From NCBI RefSeq assembly GCF_003236175.1, contig NZ_QKTW01000027.1, forward strand, positions 3,100-63,597: a DNA stretch of 60,498 bases, written 5' to 3'. A program made the translations under genes and the position numbers. Source of the DNA: Taibaiella soli. Its GTDB lineage: Bacteria; Bacteroidota; Bacteroidia; Chitinophagales; Chitinophagaceae. Shown piece after piece: positions 8,879 through 17,433 of the stretch (its first letter is position 1; the number at the start of each line of letters is the position of its first letter). The notes below the pieces were generated by a model that ran no database searches, had not been told where the DNA came from, and saw nothing but the letters and a program-made list of their open reading frames with translations.

Positions 8879-10084
8879 TTAATTATGACGATAGAGCGCT
8901 GCCGAGAAGTTGTACTTGAATGAGAATTGCAGTTTTACATCGTCACCTTTATAACCATTGAAGCTGGTACGTTCGCCCCATTGCAGTTCTGCCGCGATCA
9001 TTGCATTGCTAAACGGAGTAGCTACCAGATTTACGCTGGCATACTGTCCCATTTTGTAGGCGCTTGGCGAAGCAAAATCTGTGTTTTGTACATAAGAGCT
9101 GGAATATCCGATTGCGGTAGCAAAATGTTTGTTCCAGGTGTGATCGAGATAGGCGAGTGTACCTGTGATTGGCAATGGTTTACCAGTAATTGGTTTGTTC
9201 GGATTACCGGGATTATCTTCTACGCCGAGATCAGTGGGCGCATCATTCATATAGTTTTCGATGCCTTCACCATATACCAGTGAGCCTCTGAATACATCGT
9301 GTTTTCCGAGGTTGATTACGGTACTCAGGTGTACGCCCCAGCCAATTTTACTGTCGCTGATATCGTATCCGCCGCCTGTGTGTATGTCTTGCCATTTGAT
9401 CTGGCGCAACATACCGGCGAGTTGCACATGACCCCATTTGCCGCTGCGTTGATAGTGTGCAGACAAGTCTGGCAATTGAAAGTGTCCTTTAACGCTATCC
9501 AGTTCCGTACGTGTATCCAGCGTTCCCTGATCAGCACTTGCACCCGGACGTTCCAATGCAACAAACACCTGGTTGTTTGCATCTTTTACCGGCGCATAAC
9601 GGATCTGAATATTGCGGAAGAACACCATGCCGGTTGGGCCCCAGTATTCCACTGTATTTGGCCATACATCACCATCCATAAACGGACTGTTCGTCTGACC
9701 AACGAGGAATCGCCCATATTCTGCATAGGCATGGCGCAAACGCATCGTAGTTTGTCCTTCATCAACGCCCACACCAAACATATCAAATTCAAAAACGGTT
9801 TTTACATCACCTTTAGGCGTCGGTATCCAGCCTTTTACGCCAAAGCGTGTTTGACGTACACTAAAGAATACTTTGCCATCCGGGCCATATTGACCATCGT
9901 ATGTAGGGAGTTTGGTTACCCGCATCGCATCGTACCAGTTTGGGTTAATAGATTTAAAATCGTAGCCGATGTCTGTCATTACAAAACCATAAACTTCCAG
10001 AGCTTTCGCTCTTTCTTCGTCCTGTGCCGTTACGGCAGTGATCCCGGTAGTAAGTGCGGAAAGAAACAGTAGTATTTTTTTCAT
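8879..10084 (-). CDS. DcaP-like outer-membrane porin
   Basis: A 401-residue protein with a signal peptide ending TAVTAQ (about residue 20). The N-terminal pattern ALEVYGFVMTDIGYD...NWYDAMRVTKLP, followed by FSVRQTRFGVKGWIPTPKGDVKTVFEFDMFG, is characteristic of the DcaP trimeric porin family, whose studied members pass dicarboxylates and other negatively charged small molecules. It is first in the run with glutaminase. Since glutamate and aspartate are dicarboxylates, this porin and the nearby enzymes fit together, but the transported substrate remains an inference. Confidence 0.8.
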   Translation of the reverse strand: MKKILLFLSALTTGITAVTAQDEERAKALEVYGFVMTDIGYDFKSINPNWYDAMRVTKLPTYDGQYGPDGKVFFSVRQTRFGVKGWIPTPKGDVKTVFEFDMFGVGVDEGQTTMRLRHAYAEYGRFLVGQTNSPFMDGDVWPNTVEYWGPTGMVFFRNIQIRYAPVKDANNQVFVALERPGASADQGTLDTRTELDSVKGHFQLPDLSAHYQRSGKWGHVQLAGMLRQIKWQDIHTGGGYDISDSKIGWGVHLSTVINLGKHDVFRGSLVYGEGIENYMNDAPTDLGVEDNPGNPNKPITGKPLPITGTLAYLDHTWNKHFATAIGYSSSYVQNTDFASPSAYKMGQYASVNLVATPFSNAMIAAELQWGERTSFNGYKGDDVKLQFSFKYNFSAALYRHN

Positions 10085-10385
10085 AAAAGGTTTTTGACAA
10101 TTACCTAAAAATGTGCGTGAACAGTTAGTTGAATGTGTGTTGTGTTTTTAATGGAGCAGAATAGAATCCGAAAGCTTTTATCGTCGTCTGTATCTGTGGT
10201 TCTTCGTAACAGTCGCGTTTACAAATTGATGTAATAAATGTATTTTATTATTTAATATGTTTATGCTTAATCGCCGTGTTTAACCGTTAAATGGGATGTG
10301 TACACAAAATGTCTACATAGATTTATATAATCTTTTATATATTAATGTGTAAAATCAATTTTAGGCTGGCAGAAGAAAACAGGGT
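10085..10385. other. Divergent intergenic region
   Basis: 301 bases, A+T-rich, between the minus-strand porin and the plus-strand DUF481 gene. It must carry promoters for both, but no exact TAnnTTTG box was found on either strand. Nothing else recognised. Confidence 0.4.
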
Positions 10386-11414
10386 ATGAAAAAGCTGCTT
10401 ATTTTTTTCCTGGTTATCCTTCTTTTTTCAAAGGTTTCGGCACAGACTTTGATACGGGATACCCTGTTTTTTAAAAACGGGACGATGGTGATCGGGAAAA
10501 TGAAAACAGTGAAGCTTGGACTGGTAAAGTTTGACATTGATAACATAATACTTGCGAGCATTCAGCTCCGAAATATCAGAACGATGACTGCTGTAACGAA
10601 GATTTTCAGGGTAGAAACGATCCGGCACGATGTCTACTATGGCAATATTTATCCTTCTCGCAAGGAGGGCGAAGTTATAGTAGTGTCCGGAGGTGATTCA
10701 ATAGCAGTTGCAGTGGTTGAAATTTCGGTTTTGTATGCCTACCGCGATGCGTTTATGCAGCGATTCTCCGGCAACCTCAGTCTTGGTTTTAACTATACGA
10801 AGTCGAGCAGCGTGGGTAATGTGAACTACGACAATAAACTGTTTTATACGGCACGGAAACAGGAACTTGGATTCGCTTTCGCCGGTAACTATTCGATTAC
10901 GGACACGCTTTTTAATCGCGACCGTGAAGACTGGTCGCTCAAGTTCAATCACTATTTCAGTCCGGTCTGGTTCGGAACGATACTTGGCGCTTATCAGCGT
11001 AACCTGGAGTTAAGTATGCTTCGTCGTATACAAGAAGGTCTGGGCGCCGGTGAAAAATTTCTTACCAAGAAGAGCCTCTATGCCTGGTACCGTGGCGGCA
11101 TGGTGCTCAATCAGGAAACAAATACGGACAATGAAACATCAGGAACGCTCGCTGAAGTCTTTATGCAGTTTGAGTTCAATTTCTTCCGGTTCATCAAGCC
11201 GAAGATAAGTCTTACGATAGCGCAGACAGTTTATTACAACCTGTCGGAATTAGGGCGTTTTCGTAACGATGGTACCGTAACACTAAGTTATGAGGCGATT
11301 AAAGATTTGAAGTTCACCCTTAATTTTTATAACAACTACGATAGCAAACCGCCCGTAGAAGGCTCGCAGACTTTCGACTATGGTGCTACTTACGGCATCA
11401 CTTATAAGTTCTGA
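10386..11414 (+). CDS. DUF481 outer-membrane beta-barrel protein
   Basis: 342 residues, signal peptide 1-19 (ending VSAQ). Residues 20-115 form a small soluble part (DTLFFKNGTMVIGKMKTVKLGLVKFDIDNI), as found in front of DUF481 barrels; residues about 125-342 are the barrel (GNLSLGFNYTKSSSVGNVNY, then strands ending in TYGITYKF). The terminal Phe fits recognition by the barrel assembly machinery. The function of the family is unknown. It is 48 bases upstream of another barrel protein, so the two are probably one transcript. Confidence 0.75.
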   Translation: MKKLLIFFLVILLFSKVSAQTLIRDTLFFKNGTMVIGKMKTVKLGLVKFDIDNIILASIQLRNIRTMTAVTKIFRVETIRHDVYYGNIYPSRKEGEVIVVSGGDSIAVAVVEISVLYAYRDAFMQRFSGNLSLGFNYTKSSSVGNVNYDNKLFYTARKQELGFAFAGNYSITDTLFNRDREDWSLKFNHYFSPVWFGTILGAYQRNLELSMLRRIQEGLGAGEKFLTKKSLYAWYRGGMVLNQETNTDNETSGTLAEVFMQFEFNFFRFIKPKISLTIAQTVYYNLSELGRFRNDGTVTLSYEAIKDLKFTLNFYNNYDSKPPVEGSQTFDYGATYGITYKF

Positions 11415-11462
11415 TAGCTTTCCGGATAAACAAACCGATTACTAACGCTAAATCATAAGAGT

Positions 11463-12581
11463 ATGAAAATCGTTTACAGTACACTCGCTTTCCTGCTAGG
11501 AACAATTCCGGTAGCTTTTGGTCAGTACGCAACCAATAAAGACATTGGTAAGGATGCACTGATGAAGGATAGTCTGGAGGCGCTTCAATATAACCATGCA
11601 TTGCCCATATGGGGTAAGAAAGCGATGGCGAAGGGATTTAGCTTGCCGTATTCTGCGGGTCTCAGCGTGCAGTATGTATGGCAGCAGTCAGATATCATCA
11701 TTGACAATCTGCAGATTGGTTTCAACAACGGTCCTAAAACGAACTTAGATAATGTAATTCGTTTCGATGGTGCCAAAACCCAAACCAGCGGTGCTAACAT
11801 CAGGCCGGACATCTGGTTGTTTCCGTTTTTAAATGTCTATGCGGTGTTCGCACAATCTGCTGCTTCTACTTCGGTAAACTGTGGCATGTGGGTACCGGAC
11901 AGTACAGGTAAGTATAAAAAGATCACCGATTTTTCCACCAAAGCAAGCTTTAGCGCAACTACGATTGGGTTTGGTTTGACACCTACGATCGGGATTGGCG
12001 GCTTCTTCCTTGCGATGGATATGAATTTCACCTGGACTGATATCAGTGAATTGGATCAACCGGCTTATGTATTTGTTTTTGGTCCGCGTCTGGGCAAGAA
12101 CATTAAGTTTAAAAAGAAAGATCGTCAGATCGCATTATGGGCTGGTGGCTTCCGTGTGCAGATGGCTAATAATACTTCCGGTTCGCTTAATGTTTCCGAC
12201 CTTTTTCCAACTGATCAATGGGGGAGCAAAATCGAGTCAAGTATGCAGAAAGTCAGCGGTGCACAGGAATCTGTAGACACCTGGTGGGATGGTCTTTCGG
12301 CAGCAGAACAGAAAAAACCGTCGAATATTGCAAAACATGATGCCGCTAATGTAGCGCTGGGCAAAGCTACTGACGTGCTGAACCAGGCTTCTACAACTAT
12401 TGGCAATGCCGAAAGTTCTACGGTGCAGTACTCTCTTGATAAAAGACCAAAGGATCAGTGGAACTTTATCGTTGGGGCACAATTTCAAATTAATAAAAGT
12501 TGGATGATTCGTGGGGAATATGGTTTCTTAGGCTCTCGTCAGCAATTTATTGGCGGGTTGCAATATAGATTCCCTTTCTAA
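11463..12581 (+). CDS. Outer-membrane beta-barrel protein, unassigned
   Basis: 372 residues with a signal peptide ending PVAFGQ (about residue 20). N-terminal and C-terminal thirds show barrel strands (LSVQYVWQQSDIIIDNLQIGF; QFINKSWMIRGEYGF; final GGLQYRFPF with a terminal Phe). Between about residues 240 and 320 lies an Ala/Ser-rich helical insert, unusual in a barrel, which may be a plug or a periplasmic or extracellular helical domain. The family was not recognised. It is co-oriented with, and close to, the DUF481 gene. A shared bidirectional terminator follows. Confidence 0.65.
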   Translation: MKIVYSTLAFLLGTIPVAFGQYATNKDIGKDALMKDSLEALQYNHALPIWGKKAMAKGFSLPYSAGLSVQYVWQQSDIIIDNLQIGFNNGPKTNLDNVIRFDGAKTQTSGANIRPDIWLFPFLNVYAVFAQSAASTSVNCGMWVPDSTGKYKKITDFSTKASFSATTIGFGLTPTIGIGGFFLAMDMNFTWTDISELDQPAYVFVFGPRLGKNIKFKKKDRQIALWAGGFRVQMANNTSGSLNVSDLFPTDQWGSKIESSMQKVSGAQESVDTWWDGLSAAEQKKPSNIAKHDAANVALGKATDVLNQASTTIGNAESSTVQYSLDKRPKDQWNFIVGAQFQINKSWMIRGEYGFLGSRQQFIGGLQYRFPF

Positions 12582-12665
12582 CCCCGAACTCCTGAAGGGG
12601 GAGTCTTTGCGCGACTGCTCGTGGCGGACCTCATGTTGGGAAAATAGTATGCTACATGATAAAAC

Positions 12666-12703
12666 AAAAATCCCATCCGCTTCATGTGGATGGGATTTTT
12701 TAT
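12666..12703. terminator. Bidirectional terminator between convergent genes
   Basis: A perfect 15-bp stem (12666-12680 with 12686-12700, loop TTCAT) has an A-run on its left and a T-run on its right, so it can end both the plus-strand barrel gene (stop at 12581) and the minus-strand regulator (stop at 12764). Confidence 0.85.
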
Positions 12704-12763
12704 AAAGGAGTTTGTTATTTGCTAAGATATCGGTGCTATCTCAATCATCAATTACTAAGAAGT

Positions 12764-13585
12764 TCAGTGACCAATAAACGGTCCTACACCTTCAATGATA
12801 TGACGACAGATGGTGTCTTGCAATTCAAATATATTAGCGTTGGAAATTTTACACTCGTAGATTTCTGCCCAGGACTGATTATAGTTCCCGCATTCGATCA
12901 GTTGTACATTCAGTCGCATCATTTCTCCAACTGTCTGTATACCGCCAGAGATCAGATAGCGGCAGTTCATCACGCTGTTAAATTCTTTTATGTCGAGGTG
13001 ATTGCCGGAGATATGCCGTGTGGCCTGATATGCGATCACTGATAGTGATGTGAAATGTAAGAGTGATGCAGATAACTCAAGGCAAAGATTATCGCCAAAC
13101 TGCTGTGCATAGAGATTGTCGGGCATGCAGCTGAAGGGACAAACAGCAATTGTCGGTTTGAAAATATTTTTATCGAGCGTCAAAGGCGCCACTTTTTTGG
13201 AAGTAACGTAAGATTGATTGGCAGAAATCGGTGCGTCAAACCTGGGAACATATTTCCCTTTCGGAATGGAGATGATTATGTCTCCCCGGCTGCCTGAATC
13301 CATGTAGTATTGCTGCAAGGCATCCCGGAGTCTGCGCGCGTGTATGCGCACCACACAGCTTTGCTGCGGATTAAAACTTGCCGGACGATCCAGCACATTC
13401 ACAGCGATCGTATATTCTTTAAGGTACACAGACCGGCCTTCAAGTGTTTCATGAACGATGAAGGATAAAAATTTTTTGAGAATGGGGCTTTCCTCCAGAA
13501 CGGGGTGTCTGTAGATTTTTTGCAATTGACTCTCGATGGCTCCGGCAGAAAATAGAATTTCCCGAGGGACGGATTCATTATTCAT
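12764..13585 (-). CDS. Adenylate-cyclase-like regulatory protein without an effector domain
   Basis: 273 residues. Residues about 12-110 carry a pattern seen at the N-terminus of TolB/adenylate-cyclase-like and TPR proteins in several phyla: HPVLEESPILKKFLSFIVHETLEGRSVYLKEYTIAV, then FNPQQSCVVRIHARRLRDALQQYY and a short IISIPKGKYVPRF. It is thought to be a winged-helix-like regulatory domain. The remaining residues 130-273 resemble the TolB-like N-terminal segment of those proteins (PTIAVCPFSC...FGDNLCLELSASLLHFTSLSVIAY). The usual TPR or cyclase part is absent, so the protein is short for its family. No signal peptide. A DNA-binding role is likely but unproven. Confidence 0.55.
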   Translation of the reverse strand: MNNESVPREILFSAGAIESQLQKIYRHPVLEESPILKKFLSFIVHETLEGRSVYLKEYTIAVNVLDRPASFNPQQSCVVRIHARRLRDALQQYYMDSGSRGDIIISIPKGKYVPRFDAPISANQSYVTSKKVAPLTLDKNIFKPTIAVCPFSCMPDNLYAQQFGDNLCLELSASLLHFTSLSVIAYQATRHISGNHLDIKEFNSVMNCRYLISGGIQTVGEMMRLNVQLIECGNYNQSWAEIYECKISNANIFELQDTICRHIIEGVGPFIGH

Positions 13586-13915
13586 ATTGGTGCGTTTGAT
13601 GTGTTAGAAATTGCCTGCATGTACTTCTGTCGCAATACGGTCCACCTAATGGTATAGGTTTGAGTTAGTGGCGTCGTTTATAGTTGCAATCTTATTCCGT
13701 TACCTAATTTAATTCTTTTTATATTATTAATATAATTTATTTAAAAAAAATAATCTTCAAATAACGCAGTGTAACGCGAGGTTGAGAAGAAACGAAAGCC
13801 CATGTGTGCAAGTGTTTTTACGATGTGAAAAGACATCTGCAGCTTAGAAATACGGATTGCGGCGGCACATTTTTTATCAGTTATATGGAAGGCAATTGCC
13901 TGAAACCTGATCACC
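13586..13915. other. Divergent intergenic region
   Basis: 330 bases, very A+T-rich around 13690-13760, between the regulator and the cupin gene. It should contain promoters for both, but no consensus -7 box or clear hairpin was seen. Confidence 0.35.
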
Positions 13916-14461
13916 ATGAATATAATTCCGAAAACTATTTTCCTGAAGGACGATGGCATTTTTCCTAATAGTGAATTGCCAGTATTACTGTATAAACAGG
14001 CGTTTCAGATACCAGCGTTGTTTGGCGGAATTGCTTTGAAAAAGCTATTTCGCAAACACGGCTGGACCAATAACTGGCGTCATGGAATTTATACGTTCAA
14101 TCATTATCATAGTACAGCTCATGAAGTGCTTGGTGTGATAAAGGGTAGTGCACATGTGCAGTTGGGAGGTCCGGACGGCGTAGATATATTGCTTGAAAAA
14201 GGCGATGTGTTGGTAATTCCCGCAGGTGTGGCGCATAGAAATATGGGCGAAGAAAAAGCTGTTATCTGCATTGGCGGTTATCCCAACGGACGCAATTTCG
14301 ATATCAATAAAGGGATGCCGGGCGAACGGCCAGGGGTGGATCAAAGGATTGCCGCGGTGCCTGTTCCCGATACGGATCCGGTTACTGGTTTGCAAGATGG
14401 ATTGCCTTCTATCTGGCGGGCTAATAAACGGATGAACAGGGCGGGCAAACTAAAAGATTGA
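13916..14461 (+). CDS. Cupin-domain protein
   Basis: 181 residues, cytoplasmic. The two cupin motifs are visible: motif 1 HYHSTAHEVLGVIKGSAHVQLGG (His, His, Glu as metal ligands) at about residues 62-85, and motif 2 GDVLVIPAGVAHRNMG at about residues 95-112 (the last His ligand). The overall shape, with an ALFGGIALKKLFRKHGWTNNWR lead-in and a PVPDTDPV tail, resembles the YjlB-like single-domain cupins, whose substrate is unknown. It is followed after 40 bases by a small hypothetical gene on the same strand. Confidence 0.8.
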   Translation: MNIIPKTIFLKDDGIFPNSELPVLLYKQAFQIPALFGGIALKKLFRKHGWTNNWRHGIYTFNHYHSTAHEVLGVIKGSAHVQLGGPDGVDILLEKGDVLVIPAGVAHRNMGEEKAVICIGGYPNGRNFDINKGMPGERPGVDQRIAAVPVPDTDPVTGLQDGLPSIWRANKRMNRAGKLKD

Positions 14462-14501
14462 AAATGTATTAAGGAAGGTATTCACCATAAAAAGAAGAAT
14501 G

Positions 14502-14744
14502 ATGAAAACGAATGAAAAGCCTGAACAAACGGACGGACAGGTGCAACCTGATCTTGATAAGATACTTACTGAATTGGCTACTGTATTGCAACATTTCGGC
14601 GTCGAAGAATATTTTATGTCACAGGTTGGCGATGCACAAAGCCATGTAATCGACCGGACTTATAACACCGATCACAAACTACTGACGCTATTCGCAATTC
14701 ATATTCATGCGTTGTATCAGGAATTAGTAACTGGTGAAGGTTAA
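14502..14744 (+). CDS. Small hypothetical protein
   Basis: 80 residues, no recognised family, no signal peptide or membrane segment. The middle (LDKILTELATVLQHFGVEEYFMSQVG) is amphipathic and probably helical, and the end is rich in His and hydrophobic residues. Two ATG codons stand side by side at 14499 and 14502; the second is chosen arbitrarily. Its position 40 bases after the cupin gene on the same strand suggests joint transcription. Confidence 0.5.
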   Translation: MKTNEKPEQTDGQVQPDLDKILTELATVLQHFGVEEYFMSQVGDAQSHVIDRTYNTDHKLLTLFAIHIHALYQELVTGEG

Positions 14745-14815
14745 TTGGTAAAATGGCTGAGGTTGACGTGCATTTCGACCATTCAACCTTTTGAACCATT
14801 TACTTCAACTAATCT

Positions 14816-15709
14816 TCATTGCGGCGTCCGAAATAGTTTGGGTGCAACGCCTGTTTTGTTTTTGAAAAGCTTCGTAAAATGGGATGCGTGTTCAAATCCA
14901 AGTTCATACGCAATTTCGCGGATCGATTTATCGGTGCTCCACAAAAGTGATTTTGCTTTATCTATCAGCTTCAGGTGAATGTGCTCCAGTGTTGGTTTAC
15001 CTGTATATTTAGTAAGCAAATCCGAAAGATAGTTTGCCGAAACATTTAGTCGTGAAGCAAAATAGCTTACATCCGGCAAGCCTGTTTCGATCAATGAATC
15101 CTGCGCAAAATAATCACTGAGTAATCGTTCAAACCGTTCGACAATATCATTGCTTACTTTCACACGTGTCAGGAATTGACGGTCGTAAAACCGTGCGCAA
15201 TAGGAGAGCATCAATTCCAGATTTGTCAGAATAAGATTGTAGGAATGATTGTCGAGATTGGTCGAGATTTCCTGTTGAATATTTTTCAGGCAGTCTTCCA
15301 GCGTTTTGTTTTCTGCATCTGAAATATGCAAGGCCTCGTTGGCATCATAACCGAAGAACGAGTATTCGGTAAGCTTGCGCCCACGTGTAGAGGCGTTCAG
15401 AAAATCAGGATGGATATAAATTCCCCAGCCGGTAACTTTATTTTCTGCATCCGGTGTCAAAACCTGATCCGGTGCGGTAAACATTAAAGTTCCTTCGGAA
15501 AAATCATACGAGGTGCGCCCATATTTCATCTGACCTTCTATTCTTTTGCACGCAATGGAATACATATCCAGCCGGTAAGACGCCCCATTCGTTCGATGCG
15601 AACGATCGACTTTTGCGAGATCCACGATTGTGATTAGCGGATGCACGGGTTTTTCGTAGTGAAAGAACTCATGCAATGCTGAAATGGATTTGATATCTGT
15701 GTACTGCAC
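14816..15709 (-). CDS. AraC-family transcriptional regulator
   Basis: 297 residues. Residues about 1-180 form a cupin-like sensing domain, and residues about 195-297 the AraC double helix-turn-helix: YFASRLNVSANYLSDLLTKYTGKPTLEHIHLKLIDKAKSLL and the second helix pair SIREIAYELGFEHASHFTKLFKNKTGVAPKLFR, which is the family signature. It is a DNA-binding activator or repressor responding to an unknown small molecule. It lies downstream of an SDR oxidoreductase on the same strand, with a 154-base gap filled by a tandem repeat; such regulator-SDR pairs are common and suggest that it controls the oxidoreductase. Confidence 0.85.
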   Translation of the reverse strand: MQYTDIKSISALHEFFHYEKPVHPLITIVDLAKVDRSHRTNGASYRLDMYSIACKRIEGQMKYGRTSYDFSEGTLMFTAPDQVLTPDAENKVTGWGIYIHPDFLNASTRGRKLTEYSFFGYDANEALHISDAENKTLEDCLKNIQQEISTNLDNHSYNLILTNLELMLSYCARFYDRQFLTRVKVSNDIVERFERLLSDYFAQDSLIETGLPDVSYFASRLNVSANYLSDLLTKYTGKPTLEHIHLKLIDKAKSLLWSTDKSIREIAYELGFEHASHFTKLFKNKTGVAPKLFRTPQ

Positions 15710-15728
15710 TGGTTAATGAGTTGGGTAG

Positions 15729-15796
15729 TTAAAAGGTCAATTAGGTTAAAAGGTTAATTGAGTTAAAAGGTTAATTGAGTTAAAAGGCTAATTAAG
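15729..15796. repeat. Tandem 17-bp repeat, four copies
   Basis: Four head-to-tail units of TTAAAAGGTTAATTGAG (units at 15729, 15746, 15763 and 15780; units 2 and 3 identical, 1 and 4 with substitutions). A similar inverted word (TTTAACCTTTTAAC) follows at about 15838-15854. It fills the gap between the AraC and SDR genes. Confidence 0.85.
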
Positions 15797-15863
15797 TCAA
15801 CAAAGTTTGTTAATCACAACTGATTTAACCCTTTACCAATTTAACCTTTTAACAAGGTTTCGA

Positions 15864-16631
15864 CTAAATCATAATTCCGCCACCGATCTCAATGCGTTGT
15901 GCATTTACAAAACGGCTATCATCCGAGAGCATTGATGCTATAAATAATCCAATATCTTCTGCATTGCCGAGGCGGCCTAATGCCGTTTGACTAGCGATCT
16001 GCTGCCGATGCGCTTCATCACCTTTTCCACCACCAAATTCTGTATCGATAGCTCCGGGAGCAACAGTGTTTACGCGGATTTTTCGATCAGCATATTCTTT
16101 GGCGAAATACCGAGTCAATGCTTCGATGCCCGCTTTTAAAGCACCATAAACGGCTGTGCCCGGAAATGCAAAGCGTGCCAGTCCGGAAGAGATGTTGATG
16201 ATCTGACCACCATCTGCTATCAGCGGCATCAATTGTTGCGTCAGGAAAAATACGCCTTTGAAATTGACGTTAACCAGATGGTCGAATATTTCTTCTGTGG
16301 TGTCTTTGATCAACGACCGTTGTGCAATGCCTGCATTATTTACAAGATAATCGAGCTGGTCACGATGCCATTCTTTATGCAGCACGTCTTTAATGATATT
16401 GCCGAATTCCATTACCGAAGCCATGTTCGCCGTGTCTAGTTTCAACGCAACTGCTTTGCGACCTATATTTTTAATTTCTGTTACTACAGCTTCGCCATGT
16501 TCCTGATTATTGTTGTAAGTAAGAATCACATCCAGTCCGCGTTTCGCTGCATTTAACGCAATGCTTTTTCCGATGCCACGGCTGCCGCCTGTTACTAATA
16601 CAATCTTTGGTTGATTGGTTGTTGTGTTCAT
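15864..16631 (-). CDS. Short-chain dehydrogenase/reductase
   Basis: 255 residues, a classical SDR: cofactor motif TGGSRGIG near residue 15, NNAG near residue 99, and the catalytic Ser with YGALK around residues 155-170, plus the typical close ...NAQRIEIGGGIMI. It reduces or oxidises a carbonyl/alcohol using NAD(P)(H); the Arg after the TGG motif leaves NADP as a possibility. The substrate is unknown. The sequence GACCTTTG upstream differs from the -7 consensus in one base. The AraC gene follows on the same strand. Confidence 0.88.
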   Translation of the reverse strand: MNTTTNQPKIVLVTGGSRGIGKSIALNAAKRGLDVILTYNNNQEHGEAVVTEIKNIGRKAVALKLDTANMASVMEFGNIIKDVLHKEWHRDQLDYLVNNAGIAQRSLIKDTTEEIFDHLVNVNFKGVFFLTQQLMPLIADGGQIINISSGLARFAFPGTAVYGALKAGIEALTRYFAKEYADRKIRVNTVAPGAIDTEFGGGKGDEAHRQQIASQTALGRLGNAEDIGLFIASMLSDDSRFVNAQRIEIGGGIMI

Positions 16632-16827
16632 AAATCAATTTTATTACACAAAGGTCTTGCCATTTGCGTGTATGCAGTTATACATTTAACGGAAAGATTT
16701 ATACAATTTACTGATCGCGGATATCTGATTTTGTGATTTGCAGGTAACGTTCAAGTTGTGGTATCGAGTACTTAGTGCCTCGTTTCTGATCGCTATAGTA
16801 CTTGCACTAAAATCAGGAATTCGACGA

Positions 16828-17352
16828 TCAGACATCAAGCTTTTTCTGCATCATTATGTCTGTCTGTTGGTCATCGCCCATAACAAATAAATGTTTGCCA
16901 AAAGGAGCAAAGCCATTTTTTTCGTAGAAACGAAGTGCTCGCAGATTGTGTTCCCAGACGCCCAGCCAGATAGTTGACTTATGTAATAGTCGTGCTGATT
17001 CAAGCGCTTTTTCATACAGCAGTTGTCCTACTTTCTTACCGTGATAAGCTGCCAGTACATAAATCCGTTCTATTTCCAGGAAAGATTCGTCCTGAGGTTC
17101 TGTCTGCGCTTTGCCAATATTTAGTTTGAGGTAACCGACTGGTGATTCGTCATCCCATGCAATAAAAAACAGCGAGTCGGGATTGGTTAGTTCCGATTTT
17201 AATTTTTCCTCCGTGAAACTTTCCGTCAGGTAAACATTCATATTCGCCTCCGTATTGCTTTCTGCAAATGTTTCGATAAAAGTTTTACGGCCGAGGCTTT
17301 GTATTATTTCCCATTCTTTAATGCCTGCTTTTTGTATGATTATTCCGTTCAT
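16828..17352 (-). CDS. GNAT-family N-acetyltransferase
   Basis: 174 residues. It has the GNAT acetyl-CoA layout: ...YLKLNIGKAQ... then LEIERIYVLAAYHGKKVGQLLYEKAL (motif A, pyrophosphate loop YHGKKVG) and LGVWEHNLRALRFYEKNGFAPFGKHLF (motif B). It transfers an acetyl group to an unknown amine; relatives include spermidine/spermine-type and ribosomal-protein-type enzymes. The ATG at 17352 is preferred to one 30 bases upstream because an exact -7 box (17384-17391) leaves room for a transcript start only just before it. Confidence 0.85.
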   Translation of the reverse strand: MNGIIIQKAGIKEWEIIQSLGRKTFIETFAESNTEANMNVYLTESFTEEKLKSELTNPDSLFFIAWDDESPVGYLKLNIGKAQTEPQDESFLEIERIYVLAAYHGKKVGQLLYEKALESARLLHKSTIWLGVWEHNLRALRFYEKNGFAPFGKHLFVMGDDQQTDIMMQKKLDV

Positions 17353-17383
17353 GCTGGTTGTTTGCGGTAGTTTTGAATACACA

Positions 17384-17391
17384 CAAAATTA
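17384..17391 (-). promoter_or_regulatory. Candidate -7 box of the acetyltransferase gene
   Basis: The minus strand reads TAATTTTG, an exact TAnnTTTG match, 31 bases before the ATG at 17352. An upstream TTG was not found at the usual distance. Confidence 0.45.
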
Positions 17392-17433
17392 CGGAATGCC
17401 GGAGGTAAATGCAGTATTCGCTTACCGCCCAAT

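Noticed and set aside
9299-10072. Plus-strand open frame of 257 codons
   Set aside because: Exactly opposite the DcaP-like porin gene, which has a signal peptide and family features.
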